Source of the DNA: Grammothele lineata
Taxonomy: Eukaryota; Basidiomycota; Agaricomycetes; Polyporales; Polyporaceae
Assembly (NCBI GenBank): GCA_002150815.3
Contig: NDFF03000124.1
Location: 1 to 26,255, forward strand
Reading direction: 5' to 3'
Length of the DNA stretch: 26,255 nt
The notes under the pieces: model-generated
What the model was told of the DNA's origin: nothing
The model's input: the letters and a program-made list of their open reading frames with translations, nothing else
Databases searched by the model: none
Shown: piece after piece, positions 1-10,882 of the stretch
Layout: every line of letters begins with the position of its first letter
How positions within the stretch are numbered: the stretch's first letter is position 1
Program-made: the position numbers and the translations under genes

Positions 1-330
1 GAAGGGTCATTTCGTGCCTGCAGCAGGGGAGAGCGAAGGGGCGAGGGAGCAAGAGTCGGCAAAAGAGACAAAGTCGAAAGAGCCTCGTCTTATCCTCCGG
101 GATTCGAAGCCGCTGCGGAGTCTGAACGAGCAGCCAAATACAGGCATCCGCGACCGGATTCGGCAATTCCGCTCGATCCGGGCCCGTTTGCGCCACCGAG
201 GGTGCTCGTTCAGTCGAGCACGACTCATCTTCCAGCTCTATCATTGAAGCCATCGCCTCATGCTGAGGGGAATAAATAAGTGGCATAGTGAGCGTTTACA
301 AACATACCACTAGGCTAATATCCTTCGCTG
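1..330. other. Left edge, no recognisable gene
   Basis: No convincing coding sequence is seen here. It lies 3' of kinase gene K1 and is GC-rich with short overlapping open frames that carry no recognisable motif. By analogy with K2/P2 and K3/P3 I looked for a copy of the small P gene downstream of K1 and did not find one inside the window. It could lie beyond the left edge. Confidence 0.4.
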
Positions 331-1481
331 CTAGCAACGAGGATCTCCGTTCGGCACACGACAACCCGCGAGATCGACGGCCCGCAAGGTGGCGTGTGCG
401 GAACCGAAAACCCGCGCGCGAGATCGATAATGCGTGGGGTGAGCACGCTGCATCGCTTCGAGCGCACTGGTCGCGCGCTGATTCCCCATCCCGCGCGCTG
501 TTGTGTGCCCAAACTTCTTCCGCACGCTGACCCCACGCGAGGCCGCGGCTCGAACATTTTTGCTGATGCGCTTCCTGTAGACGTTCTGCTGCAACATCAG
601 CTCTCCATTCATTATTACATGAAACTCGTATTCACCTTAACAATAACTTCGAGTACCCACGCGGTGCAGTACATGTCCCATGCATAGGGGTCTAAGCGCG
701 TGATACCTGCAGGCTTCTGTTCCTGGGATGGCGGAAGATCGATGGCGGGTTGCTGCCCTGGCCCCAGGGAGAGTTTACGTGCCATCTCAAGATCGATGAC
801 GTACGGCTGCCCAGTCGGCAGTTGGTGACCGAACGCGATCTCGTCTGGTCTCGCAGTGACGAAGTTGTACGATGCGATATCCTAAATTTTAAACAAATGA
901 GCTAGTGGCTACAAAATTCAAGGCTTTAAATGCATATACCAGATGGACAATATGCCTGCTGTGGAGAAAGTCGACGATCTAGCGTCATAAGACGTCAGTA
1001 ATCAGGAGACAAGACGAGAAATGTCACTGACTTTGAGGATTTGCTCAAGAAAGAGCATCGTTCTTCCGAGAGTCCACCCTTTGTTAATCATAGTGTCCCA
1101 GTCACCAACCATAGGAAGGATTAAGAATGGTTGATCCCCATCGATGATCTCGCAGGGTAGAATATATCTTGTCGAGATGGGGTCGCGTTGAAGCTGTTGG
1201 TATATGGCGGCTTCATTTGCACCGCTATACTCACGTGGGGTCTTCACTATATATCCGGGTCTGGCCCCGCCAGCTGTAGCAAAGATACGTTCCTAGGGAG
1301 TTTAACGACACCGATTAAAATGTGCTGTCACCAGAGGAGCCACTGGACTCACCGTTCTAACGGCATAACTGAGATGAATCCCCCGACGTTCCAGCACAGG
1401 ATGCTGCTGGAGCCATTGCGGAACCCTGTTCAAGGGATTGTCGTCCTCATTGGGTATGTCTTGCGTTGTTTCCTGTTCCAT
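331..1481 (-). CDS. Protein-kinase-like protein K1 (atypical, DLE in place of DFG)
   Basis: Proposed exons, from 5' on the minus strand: 1481-1353, 1292-1032, 978-940, 881-636, 585-331, giving 309 aa. The first four lengths (129, 261, 39, 246 nt) equal those of K2 exactly. Visible kinase features are a beta-3 lysine (G-Y-I-V-K, Lys60), a helix-C Asn-Glu-Ala, a hinge-like F-L-I-L-P-M-V-G-D-W stretch, the catalytic loop H-L-D-I-A-S-Y-N (Asp144, Asn149) split by an intron, and a metal-binding I-D-L-E where most kinases have DFG. There is no clear glycine-rich loop. Start chosen at MEQETTQ by alignment with K2; an in-frame ATG also lies at 1517. The last exon has nearly the length of K2's but a different sequence (only N-V-Y-R resembles T-V-Y), so the C-terminus is uncertain. 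Substrate unknown; probably cytosolic, since no signal peptide or membrane segment is seen. Confidence 0.7.
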
Positions 1482-2663
1482 CAAGTCGACACGATGGGCG
1501 TAGGAAGACCGGCCCAAGCGCGGCTGCCAGAATCAGCGCCGCACGCGCTCGTGGAGGGCTTACATAAGGCAACCAAGCGCCACGCAGTGATTGGACTCTT
1601 GCACCCCTACTCCCGTGATGCTGGAACGATGCTCTTATATGCACCTTCACTTTCGTGTTGGCCGCATCCGCAGAGTGGGCTCTTATGGCGGTTTCACCAA
1701 GCCCTGGTAACGTGTCATGCGAGTTCGCCCTCGACCTTTGGGAAGTTGGAGCTTGAGCTGACGTGGCATTTCGCAGCCGCCTCGCCGCCCGCACCTAACT
1801 CTGCTCGCGCTGTTCAGTCAAAGGCCCAAGCAGTGGTCTTACAGACACAGTACCTTTTACAACACAGTGAGGTTGCATGTTAGAGATTGTAATTTAAAGC
1901 CTTTCTTGATCATTCAATGCGCCTTCAGGAGTTCGTAACGTTGCCGTACGTACTGATCTACTTCAACCGCGCATCTAGCCAACGTCGAGGGACTAATATT
2001 TTGCATATCCTCTTCAACCGTTAAGTGATCCTCGTCTCTTTCTCGATACTAGGACAACGAGATGTGCTCTTGAATGTGGCCCGTGCGCCATGTTCATGCC
2101 GGCCAGTGTCTCAAATTCTCGTTCTTGATCGTGAGTCCATTCGCCTGTCGTCTAACCGCTGGTATGACGCATACCGAGTCCCACTTCGATGCCTCGGCGT
2201 CTTTGTTTCCACATAGTTCCTGAGGACTGGTTCATTGAGCCGATGGGGGCTATCCTCATGGGCGATGCGGATGGCAGCGAAGAATGCGAACTTGCTGCGC
2301 TTGAAGAACCGCAGACGAAAGGAACAAATCAACCCCTCGCGAGCGCGCTATATAGACGTAGATGCAGCCTTTCGGGAGACGCGCTGAAAGAGATTCGGCC
2401 GGCATAGATCGGAGATGAATTGATCATGATGCGCTCTCCTGATTGAGTTATTTGCCCGCTGGAACGTAGCGCTGCGATAGCGCGATGGTAACCTTAAGAC
2501 TGCATCCGTGTTGTCCACGGGAGGTGTGTGCTGATAGGTGCTACTTAAGGAGTCGGTTGTGACGTATCGGAATTGATCGCCGGTCAATACTTGCCGTCTT
2601 TGCGCTACCGCATAACCTACATTGCACAGGTCAGAACCCGCAGTTGTGCGTCTCTGGAGGTTC
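1482..2663. other. Gap between K1 and DUF6533 gene A
   Basis: The 5' sides of K1 (-) and gene A (+) face each other across this stretch, so it should hold both promoters. Open frames exist on both strands but none shows a known domain, paralogy to another gene in the window, or a credible splice pattern. Apart from the TATA box of gene A at its right end I see nothing specific. Confidence 0.4.
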
Positions 2664-2670
2664 TATATAA
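2664..2670 (+). promoter_or_regulatory. TATA box of DUF6533 gene A
   Basis: TATATAA lies about 53 bp before the proposed start codon at 2723. TATA-like motifs occur at comparable distances before genes B, C and D, which supports both the promoter call and the choice of first exon. Confidence 0.5.
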
Positions 2671-2722
2671 GCCGGCATACGGAGAGTTCGCAAACTCAGT
2701 GATAAGGCCCCATACCTCCGAC

Positions 2723-4556
2723 ATGGACTCTGACTCTCCGTGGCTGTAAGTCCTGATACATTACGTGCCGTTTATTTGACCCCAAAGGTGAATCGTAGAG
2801 GTATCGTGCAAGCAACCGACTTTGTAAAATCAACTGTGGTTTCAAATTTTCTACAAACGTCGTGCGCAGGTGCGTAGTACACAAATTGCGTTCCTGATGA
2901 TAGAGGTCCTTGATCGATGGATATACACTAGCCGTATTATTCTATGATTACTTCCTCACCCTTCAAGATGAGGCTCTTGTTGTATGGGGGATGCCATTCA
3001 CTACAGCCACGGCTATGTATGTGGTCATACGCTATGGCTCCATAGCTGCAATGGCGCTTGAGCTAGTCTATAATGTTGGGCCGAACGTAGACTGGCTTAC
3101 TGCTTCAAATGAGTACGTCCCTGCTATGCCAGAAGCGCTATGCGATCGTTGACTGAAATGCATTCCCAGAGAAAGCTCTTCAAGGTGTACTCAAGTGAAT
3201 ACTTCCTACGTTGCTATACATATCATTGTCTTCGTAGCAATATCTGGTATGTCAATACAAATATATAAACCTCGCACGATCGGGATTCTCATCGTTCGAA
3301 ATCCGTTTGTTGCAGCGTGTATTTCTATACGCATCATGGCTCTGTGGTCGCGCAACTACGTTCTAGGCATTTTTATTTTTATTCTGGGCCTTTTGAATCA
3401 GCCCATAGCTATCAACGTAAGTCCCGGGATATACTATTCTCGCGCACAGAATGTTCACGGGATCCACCAGGTGGTACAGCTGCTATTTACCAAAGTCGGT
3501 GCGCCATGGCCGTTACCCAATTGTCTTGAGTCAACAGATAGTGACACGCTCCCCATCTGGTCGTAAGTTTACTTCTTCATATCGCACAACGCTTATACTC
3601 ACAGCGGCGTACTTGATATAGCGGAGAATATTGTATGTGGCCATTTACAGCAACTGTTCGAACGACTTCTACACGGACCACTGATTGCTCACCCCTCCAG
3701 TAATCATTGGATCAAGTGCTATTAACCTGTTTTACGAAATTCTATGCTTGACCCTCACATCTTGGAAGACGGTGTATGTGTACAGAGAACAACGACGGAC
3801 TGGCATTGAAGCCCCATTGACGACAATGTTGTTACTCAATGGTAATCGTTCATTCAGCCCAGCCTGTCAACTTTATCATTGATCTCCGGAATTTGTCCAG
3901 GAGTACTGTACTTTGGGTAAATCCTCATGTCCAAATCTTGCTTTGACACTGACCACATACACAGCGTTTTCACAATTCTGGATGTGTATGACCTCATTGT
4001 GACGGTGAGGATACGGTACACATGTTGTGTTGAAGGTCGTGCTCATATCTTCGTTTACTTTCATTCTAGTCACCACTGATAGTATGGCTAAGCAGGCGAT
4101 TGATGATTTAAGTATAATGCTTAACAAGAAGTTAGGCTGCCACAGAAACGATATCTGGCGCCAGTTCTCATGCTATCAACCAACTGTACGTTTCCACTCC
4201 CAGTCAAATAGAGTTAAGATAATGTACTCATGAGCGATGTTTTCGACAGGCTAGGACAGGTTCTAACGACGCGATTCATTGCAAACCTCCGCATAGAGGG
4301 TAGACGACTCGACACTGTAGGCGGCACAATGACGGATACCTCGAATTCTGCGCCGGAGCGGACGCTCCTCTTCCAAGCCTTCCACGAAGACCATTTCATC
4401 GGGTCTCTAAAAACTATCTTCATACGCGACCCAGCAGACGATGAAGAGCAGTACGGTCCTAGTGCCTCGTTTCAAGAGGATGCCGTGGGGGATGAGAGCA
4501 TCGAGGGTGCTCCGCACATGAGCGCGACGGATGTGGAGGGCTCTCGTCAAACGTGA
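2723..4556 (+). CDS. DUF6533 multi-pass membrane protein, copy A
   Basis: Thirteen proposed exons: 2723-2745, 2799-2869, 2932-3112, 3170-3246, 3316-3416, 3471-3562, 3622-3632, 3701-3841, 3901-3916, 3965-4004, 4070-4081, 4136-4185, 4250-4556; 373 aa in one frame. It has the family hallmark F-Y-D-Y-F-L-T (residues 35-41), V-I-R-Y-G, M-A-L-W-S-R-N-Y (125-132), and V-L-T-T-R-F at 276-281, which closes the membrane domain. About six or seven hydrophobic segments are followed by an acidic, probably cytosolic tail. DUF6533 proteins are abundant in agaricomycetes, receptor-like in shape, and without an assigned role. Exons 5, 7, 8, 9 and 10 match the other copies in length. Exon 11 is 12 nt instead of 15, and the region of exon 6 is divergent, having lost the Trp seen after M-F or M-I in B-D. 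Exons 11-12 are the least certain. Confidence 0.78.
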
Positions 4557-6285
4557 CGCTAGAAGAGGGGTCCCTTATTTCAACACGGGTTATCGAGCGG
4601 ACTACGGTGCGGCGGCACGGGTAGACAGGCTGGCTGAGGCGGTGGGCTGCGCTTTATCAAGGTCGATCATACATTCGGACCTGTGAAAGCGCTCTTGTCG
4701 TATTCCCTTCTTGTACCTATGTATTGTCCTTGTCCCATCTTCGGAGGACCCCTACTGGAAGCATGACTTGGGTACAGAAATGCCGTAGAATCGTCTATTC
4801 CAGGACGCGAGCCTCTGCGTTGGCAGTGTCAGCCGTGTCTCTCTTCCTTGTTTCGTTACGTATGCTCACTAGTCAATTCCGACACAGACTCGGTCCAGTT
4901 CTCACTTCTTCACGGCCTAGTTCATGAGTCGGAGTCAGCAGCGAGCACGCGGATCAAGCATCCACCCCAAAACAGTTGATCCGAGAGGCACGGAGTTGGC
5001 GGGTTGAAGACCATACTCGTCCGAGTCGCTTGACACGCCACACAACATGCAACAAAGTTCGAGTCGCTCTCCTCAGAAGATCTGGAAACACTGTAATGAG
5101 GGATGTATTCGAATCTTTAGAACTGATTAGCATCTACATGAGAGAAGCCCAGTCGTGTACTGGTAGGAGGCATCGTCATCCACAGTACCGCGGGCCCACG
5201 CATTAGCATCGAACGCTGCGATGACATCTGTTCCCGTGGACCTCCGTCTGGGGTCTAACACCGGCCCAATCTTCCGGACGGCGCTCGAAAACGGCTCCAG
5301 TGACGCACCGCAACCGAGTTGCTTCTTCAAGAGAGACGGGGAGGCAACATCCGCATCGAAGTAAGCCAGGATACATACCAATGAGGATGGGCGTGATTGA
5401 TGGGATGACTGAGGGTGAAGGCTACTGTCAGTCGTGATGGTAGCATCTACTGCTAGACATTCGATCTAAGATAAGGAACAACGTTTCGAGCATTCTAAGA
5501 GCTGGAGCAAAGGGACGCCTCATTCATGAGGGAGTTTCGTAGAAGTATTGTTGCCGTCCGCAGCTTCGAAATGTGCGCGAGTTCCGGATCGTCGTGTATG
5601 CTACTCACCGTCTGCGGATATAGTAGTGGCCAGATGGAGCGGCCCAATCCCGGGTTCTATCTGGGAGTTAAAGGCAAAGGTGCAAGCTGGCAGAAAGATG
5701 CGATGTTGCTCAACACGTCGAACGAGATGGAGATGATCGAGCGCACCGTTACTCATTTGCCTTTGCACATCCAGATACAACCGGCCGAGATCTAAACATC
5801 CCGCAGCCTCGCCATTACCCATGGCTGTGCGAAGCTCCCAGACAATGTTGCGTCATGGTCAGCGCCTCGCATGGATGTTGTGGTGCAAGCCGTGTTGGCA
5901 TCGAGTTCGCGAGCAGATGAAGCTGAGATCTCCGGTGTGTTAGGTAGGCGGCTTTAAGTTGTGATATATGTTTCGGTCCTTCAGGCCCAAGGCTGGCGCA
6001 TCCCATGCAGCAAGCGATGTAGGAAATGATTGCAGAGATCTGAGGAAAGATGTTGAAGAAGACATTGCAGTGCGCAGTGATCGTCGACGGGAGACGAGAG
6101 GAAGGCTGAGGACGCGAGCGGCTAGTTGCGGCCAGGCACGCCCGCTCCGTCTTGATCTGATCGCCCCCAAGTCACCAGATTGCACTGCGCGCTACTGCGC
6201 GGCCGTCATTGATGCGCGCCGACCAGTGATTATTCCCGAGCTCGAGCCGTCGCTGGCTCTATGTTTAACAGGTTTCCAGCCAACC
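4557..6285. other. Gap between genes A and B, with one coding-like patch
   Basis: No complete gene is recognised. On the minus strand, 5601-5822 encodes a protein-like stretch (key words C-L-D-L-G-R-L-Y-L-D-V and L-A-T-T-I-S-A-D-G) that ends at a good GTGAGT donor. A second open frame (M-S-S-S-T-S-F-L-R-S-L) lies upstream, near 6068. I cannot join them into a complete model or name a family; they may be remnants of a broken gene. The rest holds only short frames. Confidence 0.35.
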
Positions 6286-6290
6286 TATAA
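6286..6290 (+). promoter_or_regulatory. TATA box of DUF6533 gene B
   Basis: CCTATAAGTA lies about 72 bp before the start codon at 6362, followed by a pyrimidine-rich leader. Position is comparable with the TATA motifs before A, C and D. Confidence 0.45.
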
Positions 6291-6361
6291 GTACCACCTA
6301 GGCACGAGCTGGCTCGCCTTTCGATCCCGCCGCTCTCCCTGGGGGCCTTGCCCGCCCACCC

Positions 6362-8193
6362 ATGTCCAACTCTTCCAATGTGTCGTGAGTCGCTTTGCAT
6401 CATCCTGGAGAGCCGAACTGAGCTGATGTCGGCGACTGCGTGTACTTTGACTTTGCCTCTAGTATACTTCAAGACACGTCCACCGTTCGCTGGTTAGTCG
6501 GGTCAGCTCAGGTGGAAACGGCGTGTGCATGTACGTACTTCCGAGTTTGCGCGCATCGCTACCAAACACCGACGCATTCTTTTACCCCGAAGGTGCTCTG
6601 TATTACGACTATTTCCTCACGCTGGAAGACGAGATTCGTCTCGTATGGAACACGCCATTCAGCGCGGCCACCGTGCTGTACCTCATCATTCGCTATGGCG
6701 TACTGATAGACATGGCGCTCGGCATGGTGTTGATTGTCCGCCCGAATACGGGCGAGGGTCTTGGGTTCTCCTCGAAGGGGTGAGTCGTGTTAAGTTAGCG
6801 CGTCTCAGAAATAGACTCAAACCTGATTGCGGAACAGCTGCGCTGACGTCCATACGGCGTTTAATGTCTTCCAACTTCTCGTGTTTGTAGCGATATCTGG
6901 TAAGTACTAGTGCGGTTGCTGTACAACTGTACAAGTGTCTCTATGTCATGATGGCTGTTCGTTGACCGAATCTTCGATGATAGCCTTCGTCGCTATGCGG
7001 ATTATGGCACTCTGGTCTAGGAATTACGCCCTTGGAGCATTTCTGTTCATATTCGGCCTCGTCAACCCCGCAGTTGCAAGCTCCGTGAGTGCGAAAAACC
7101 GCCTTGGGTTTGACGCAGGCTGACGACTTGGGTGGTAGGTCATGTTTTGGGCTCTCACTATGATCCCTGCCCCTTGGCCCCTTGAGGTCTGTCTCGGAGC
7201 GGGTAGTCCCGAGGTCAATCACATCTAGTGCGTTTCACCTATTCGTATAGCATGCACACGTTCTAATTCTGGCCCTCAGTGATTCCGTATGTGAGCAAAC
7301 TTCGAGAACGCCTGTCTCTCGTGTCGTTCAGCATGGCTGACGCTGGGTTTTAGTACCTATCGCGACATCCACAGTTAGCCTCGGATACGAGGTTCTATGC
7401 CTAGTATTGACGCTTGTCAAGACGTTGGGCATCTACCGCGAGCAGCGGAAATCCCGCTCGCCTCCTCCACTCGTGATGTTACTTGTGTACAACGGTGAGC
7501 ATATCAAAGTCTAACTCTGAACGAACGCACAGCTCACACGTTCCATCTGATCAGGCTGCCTGTATTTCGCGTGGGCCTCTCGCTTCTTTCTCACATTCAC
7601 CGCCTCTCAACACCGCCCGTGTTCGTTGTAGTGTGTTTGCTGCGCTCGCCGCATACAACATCTATCAGTCTGTGAGTTCCTTCCGGTGCACTGCGACGAT
7701 TGCACGCCAGCTTACTCGCTTGCGCTCTTAGACCCCAGGAATTACAGTGCGCGCGCTCAGCTTAGTGTAAGTCCATCTCAAGTTGTTGATCGCCTTCCCT
7801 ATAGACACAGATTCCGATCAACGCGAACGATCTCGCCGAACTGTACGCCATTTCATCTCCACTGCATCTGTAATCTCGCTGACGTCGCCGCACAGCCTGT
7901 ACCCAGTTCTCACGACGCGATTCATCGCGAGTCTCCGGTTGTCGAACCTCGAGTGCTACCCCGCGGGAAGCAGCACCGAGACGTCCGAGATGACCACGAT
8001 GCTAGAGACCGTCCAGTTCCGGGTCTTCGAGTCTTTCGAGACTATCATCACCCGCGGTGGACAGCCTCAACTCGATCGTGAGTGCGACCGCCATGAGGAG
8101 CAGCCCGGGCACGGTGATGAGGTGACGTTGGATGCGAGTGATATCACGCTTGCGGGGACTTCCAGGAACGCTTCGTTTTCTTGTACGGCATAG
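6362..8193 (+). CDS. DUF6533 multi-pass membrane protein, copy B
   Basis: This is the cleanest copy: thirteen exons, all with GT...AG introns, at 6362-6384, 6463-6530, 6593-6779, 6838-6899, 6984-7084, 7139-7227, 7280-7290, 7354-7494, 7555-7570, 7632-7671, 7732-7746, 7811-7842, 7896-8193, giving 360 aa. The protein starts MSNSSNVSS, has Y-Y-D-Y-F-L-T at residues 34-40, I-I-R-Y-G, M-A-L-W-S-R-N-Y (121-128), L-G-Y-E-V-L-C-L in a later membrane helix, and L-Y-P-V-L-T-T-R-F (263-271). A charged, Ser/Thr/Asp-rich C-terminal tail follows. DUF6533 is the family hallmark of the first membrane segment; function is unknown and a sensory or receptor-like role is only a guess from shape. The start is supported by a TATA box 72 bp upstream and by the 23-nt first exon it shares with copy A. 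Confidence 0.88.
7280..7290 (+). other. 11-nt microexon of gene B (conserved in all five copies)
   Basis: The bases tgattccgtat lie between CCCTCAG and GTGAGC. The exon enters in phase 2 and leaves in phase 1, linking H-I-Y to P-I-A-T-S. Exons of exactly 11 nt sit at the same place in A (3622-3632), C (11682-11692), D (13982-13992) and E (22946-22956). Without it the reading frame breaks in every copy. Confidence 0.75.
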
Positions 8194-8629
8194 ACTGCTC
8201 ACATGCGTGCGGAACATGGACTTAAGGACAATCACGGACTACTTTACAGAGATCATGTACTAGTATACCATCACTACACTACGCTGCTTCTAGGACTACC
8301 ACTGAGATACGGTCGACTGCAAGGATAGCGAAGCATAGGTTGAATCCTAATAACGGCTGACCGGCGTGCCCGGCATGACGCGAATAACGCAGGTCCTGTT
8401 TGTCGTTGTTGCCTGCCGCTGCCAACCTCTTGTCAGCCTCCAGTTCGAGTCTATAAGAGGCCGCCTCGACGGCCGTCTGAACCTCATCCTCGACGGCCAT
8501 CATCGCGCCTTTCATACTCCCTCATTCTCCTTCCCGCCAAAGCGCGTCTCACCCATCCTGCCAATCACTCACAGACTCAGCACGACCAGTTGATCACGAC
8601 CGGGATCATCACTCCAGTCCAAGCCCTTG
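8194..8629. other. 3' flank of gene B
   Basis: No gene is recognised. Short frames on both strands (for instance near 8366-8593 plus and 8279-8515 minus) have no domain signature or splice support. It probably contains the 3' untranslated region of gene B. Confidence 0.35.
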
Positions 8630-9115
8630 CAGAAGCTGAGTAGCCCTCGGAAAATCCTGGTCCCTGCGTGATGGGATGGATAGGTGATGGTGGACCTACA
8701 GGCGCTTTTCGACGATCAGGAGCGACGGCCGCGGCTGCGACCTGCTGCGACTCGCCCGGCCGTCGTTCCTTGCTTCTCTTCTCGTGCCAGCAGCATCAAG
8801 ATCTTCAGCACGTGGCAGCGGTGGGCCCTCGGTCGCCCACACTTCTCAGAAGATGAGTGGCTTGGCTCGACAAGGTTCTGGTCCCTGCGTGATGGGATGG
8901 ACTGGTGACGGTGAATCCCCAGGCGTTTTTTGTGAGCGACGGCCGCGGGGCCGTCGCTCTTTGCTACCTACTCCACCAAGATCCCCTGCGGCTGTGGGCT
9001 TCAAGATCAAAACTTGGAGCCCACGTCCATTTCAGAAGCTGAGTACGCCTCTTCAAAGTCCTGGTCCCTGCGTGATGGGATGGATGGGTGATGGTGAACC
9101 CGCAGGTGTTGTTCG
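8630..9115 (+). repeat. Imperfect tandem repeat, about 2.5 units of 180-220 bp
   Basis: The 20-base core ctggtccctgcgtgatggga occurs identically at 8657-8676, 8878-8897 and 9061-9080. Each core is preceded by CAGAAG(C/A)TGAGT (near 8630, 8847 and 9033) and followed by TGG(A)(T/C)(A/T/G)GGTGA and a CAGG(C/T)G element. The first two units also share AGCGACGGCCGCGG (8721 and 8935). The plus frame through each core reads V-M-G-W-x-G-D-G, so a degenerate coding repeat cannot be excluded, but there is no gene model around it. Confidence 0.7.
8935..8958. repeat. Perfect GC-rich hairpin inside tandem repeat unit 2
   Basis: A 10-bp arm (AGCGACGGCC, 8935-8944), a 4-nt loop (8945-8948) and its exact complement (8949-8958). 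The first repeat unit has the left arm but lacks the matching right arm. Confidence 0.65.
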
Positions 9116-10735
9116 TGCAGAAGGCAATCTGTGATGAAGACGCAGACACTGCGAGGTGAGTTCCATCACGAGCCTGAGAGCGGTAGCGTATATGTAAGAA
9201 GTGCAACATCAGACTTCAGTGCCTCTCGTTTCCCATGGGGTATGTATATCATTTTGTCGGTCGCACAAATGCATATAAGCTCTATTCTAGCCAGAAAATC
9301 CTACACGCCGTGACGGTTAATCACATCAACGCCATACCATACATATAGGTAGATCGTTCTCCATGAGGCCGTTGATAGTAGTCGGGTGTGACTATTGCAA
9401 CGTACAACTGACCTTCCTTTAGTTCGTTCGCGAGTATAAGCGAATCTCGACGCGTTCTCGTATTGCTTTTGGCGAGTATCGTCGATATGGCTCGATGTCG
9501 TTCCACACCGGAACGGACGCGTTTGCGGGGTTGAACGCGCTGAGAACGTAGCGGCTCGTACTAAAGGGGGCGAGGCGGACGAGGGCCGCGTGAACGGTGT
9601 GCCTCAAGGCCGATGAAGCTTCCGGCCGTCTATCGATCCGACCTATACACATGTGAAAAACATGACAGTATACTTACGGCGAGCGCGCGAAGTGCCACTG
9701 GCGAGTCGGAGAGAGGGAAAGACGTGTACGTCAACGCCCGGGGCCGGGGAAGACGGAAACTGGGCGCCGGAGCAACCGGCCCGTCATCCCCGGGCGTCTG
9801 ACGCACCGCCCCAACGGGACCAGGCGCCCGGGCCACGATCTCTGTTTTCATTGCGCCTTCACGTCGCCGCCGCTCCACTACGTCTACATCAACTCTGTGC
9901 TAGCAATGATTCGCGACATGCGCAGTGCCCTCTACTTTACCCGCGCGGCGGTCTAGAGACAAAAAGAGTACTTGTGCTCCACCGGTATGTATCACTCCCG
10001 GACCGCCTTTGCGCTAAGTGGCGTTTGAGCTCCTCGAATAGGACACACTGGAGATTTTCATATGGCTCTTTGAGCGGCCCCGACTTACATCGATGCGGGA
10101 AATTATACCGAGGGCTCCGGGAAGTGCTCTGGAAAGAAGAAGCCTAAGGCCGATGAAACCTGTTTTGTCGGATGCAATCGTCGTCCGATCGGTTGTGAGC
10201 GGCATCGAATTTTCAGCATGACTCGCTCACTCGGCGTCCTGTTTTCTAGAGGACCCTGTCGGTGGTGGCTTACGTTGATCGTCCGGTCCGCGTTAAGCTC
10301 AATTCCGTATATGACCACTCTCCGAGCATTCGTGAGAATACTCCCACCCAGAGTCCTTGGACTGGTCTTCGCTCGATTCGTGAGTAGCGCGGCTTTGCCC
10401 TCCATGTGGTCCACCAAGCACTCCACTAACAACTTGCTAGACAGTCTCACAATCATCTTAGATGCTCTTATTCAGGGATTTCTACATTATGACATGCCAG
10501 CTCGTCAGGCGATTGAAAACTACGGGCGTTCAGACGCCTTTCGGAATGAAACGCCAGTAACGTCACGCGGTGCGCCGCGGCGGTGCTTTCTAGGCACAGA
10601 TGAGCGTCTTCGTTTGCTTAGCGACACTTCAACGTAGTGGCATTATGGGTGTACGTAGCTCCTCCACTCCGCACGGAGCCGGGGCGCCCAAAGTCGGACA
10701 CACCGGTGTAAGTCGCCGCCGCCGTCGACCAGTAG
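9116..10735. other. Gene-poor stretch with unassigned coding-like patches
   Basis: No gene could be built with confidence. On the minus strand 9419-9600 reads as a protein-like segment (S-R-Y-V-L-S-A-F-N-P, then W-N-D-I-E-P-Y-R-R-Y), and 9653-9880 precedes it with a plausible short intron between. On the plus strand 9880-9956 reads Y-V-Y-I-N-S-V-L-A-M, vaguely like the end of DUF6534-type membrane proteins. At 10218-10637 there is an open frame with a possible intron (GTGAGT near 10380 to CTAG near 10440). None is joined to a full domain, so I treat them as possible gene remnants. Confidence 0.3.
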
Positions 10736-10742
10736 TATATAT
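10736..10742 (+). promoter_or_regulatory. TATA box of DUF6533 gene C
   Basis: TATATAT lies about 61 bp before the ATG at 10803, which is the position-equivalent first exon, and about 140 bp before the in-frame ATG at 10883. The spacing to 10803 fits copies A, B and D and suggests that 10803 was the original start. Confidence 0.45.
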
Positions 10743-10882
10743 GCGCCCATCAAGAGCGTTTCGACGGTCTTCGCCTTCCTTACCGCGGTCCTGCGGAGGA
10801 ACATGATCTTCAGGTTATCATCGTGAGTTCCCGTTCTCGCAATCACGCATCATCTAACTGTATCATCAATACCTCCCAGATC

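Noticed and set aside
1188..1883. 231-codon open frame on the plus strand
   Set aside because: Its first part is antisense to the well-supported exons 1-2 of K1, and the remainder has no motif or paralogue.
5968..6426. 152-codon plus-strand frame upstream of gene B
   Set aside because: It overlaps the TATA box and first exon of B in another frame, is Arg/Ala-rich and has no domain.
9653..10147. 164-codon plus-strand frame
   Set aside because: High-GC composition with Arg/Pro-rich low-complexity sequence, no motif, and no splice or paralogue support.
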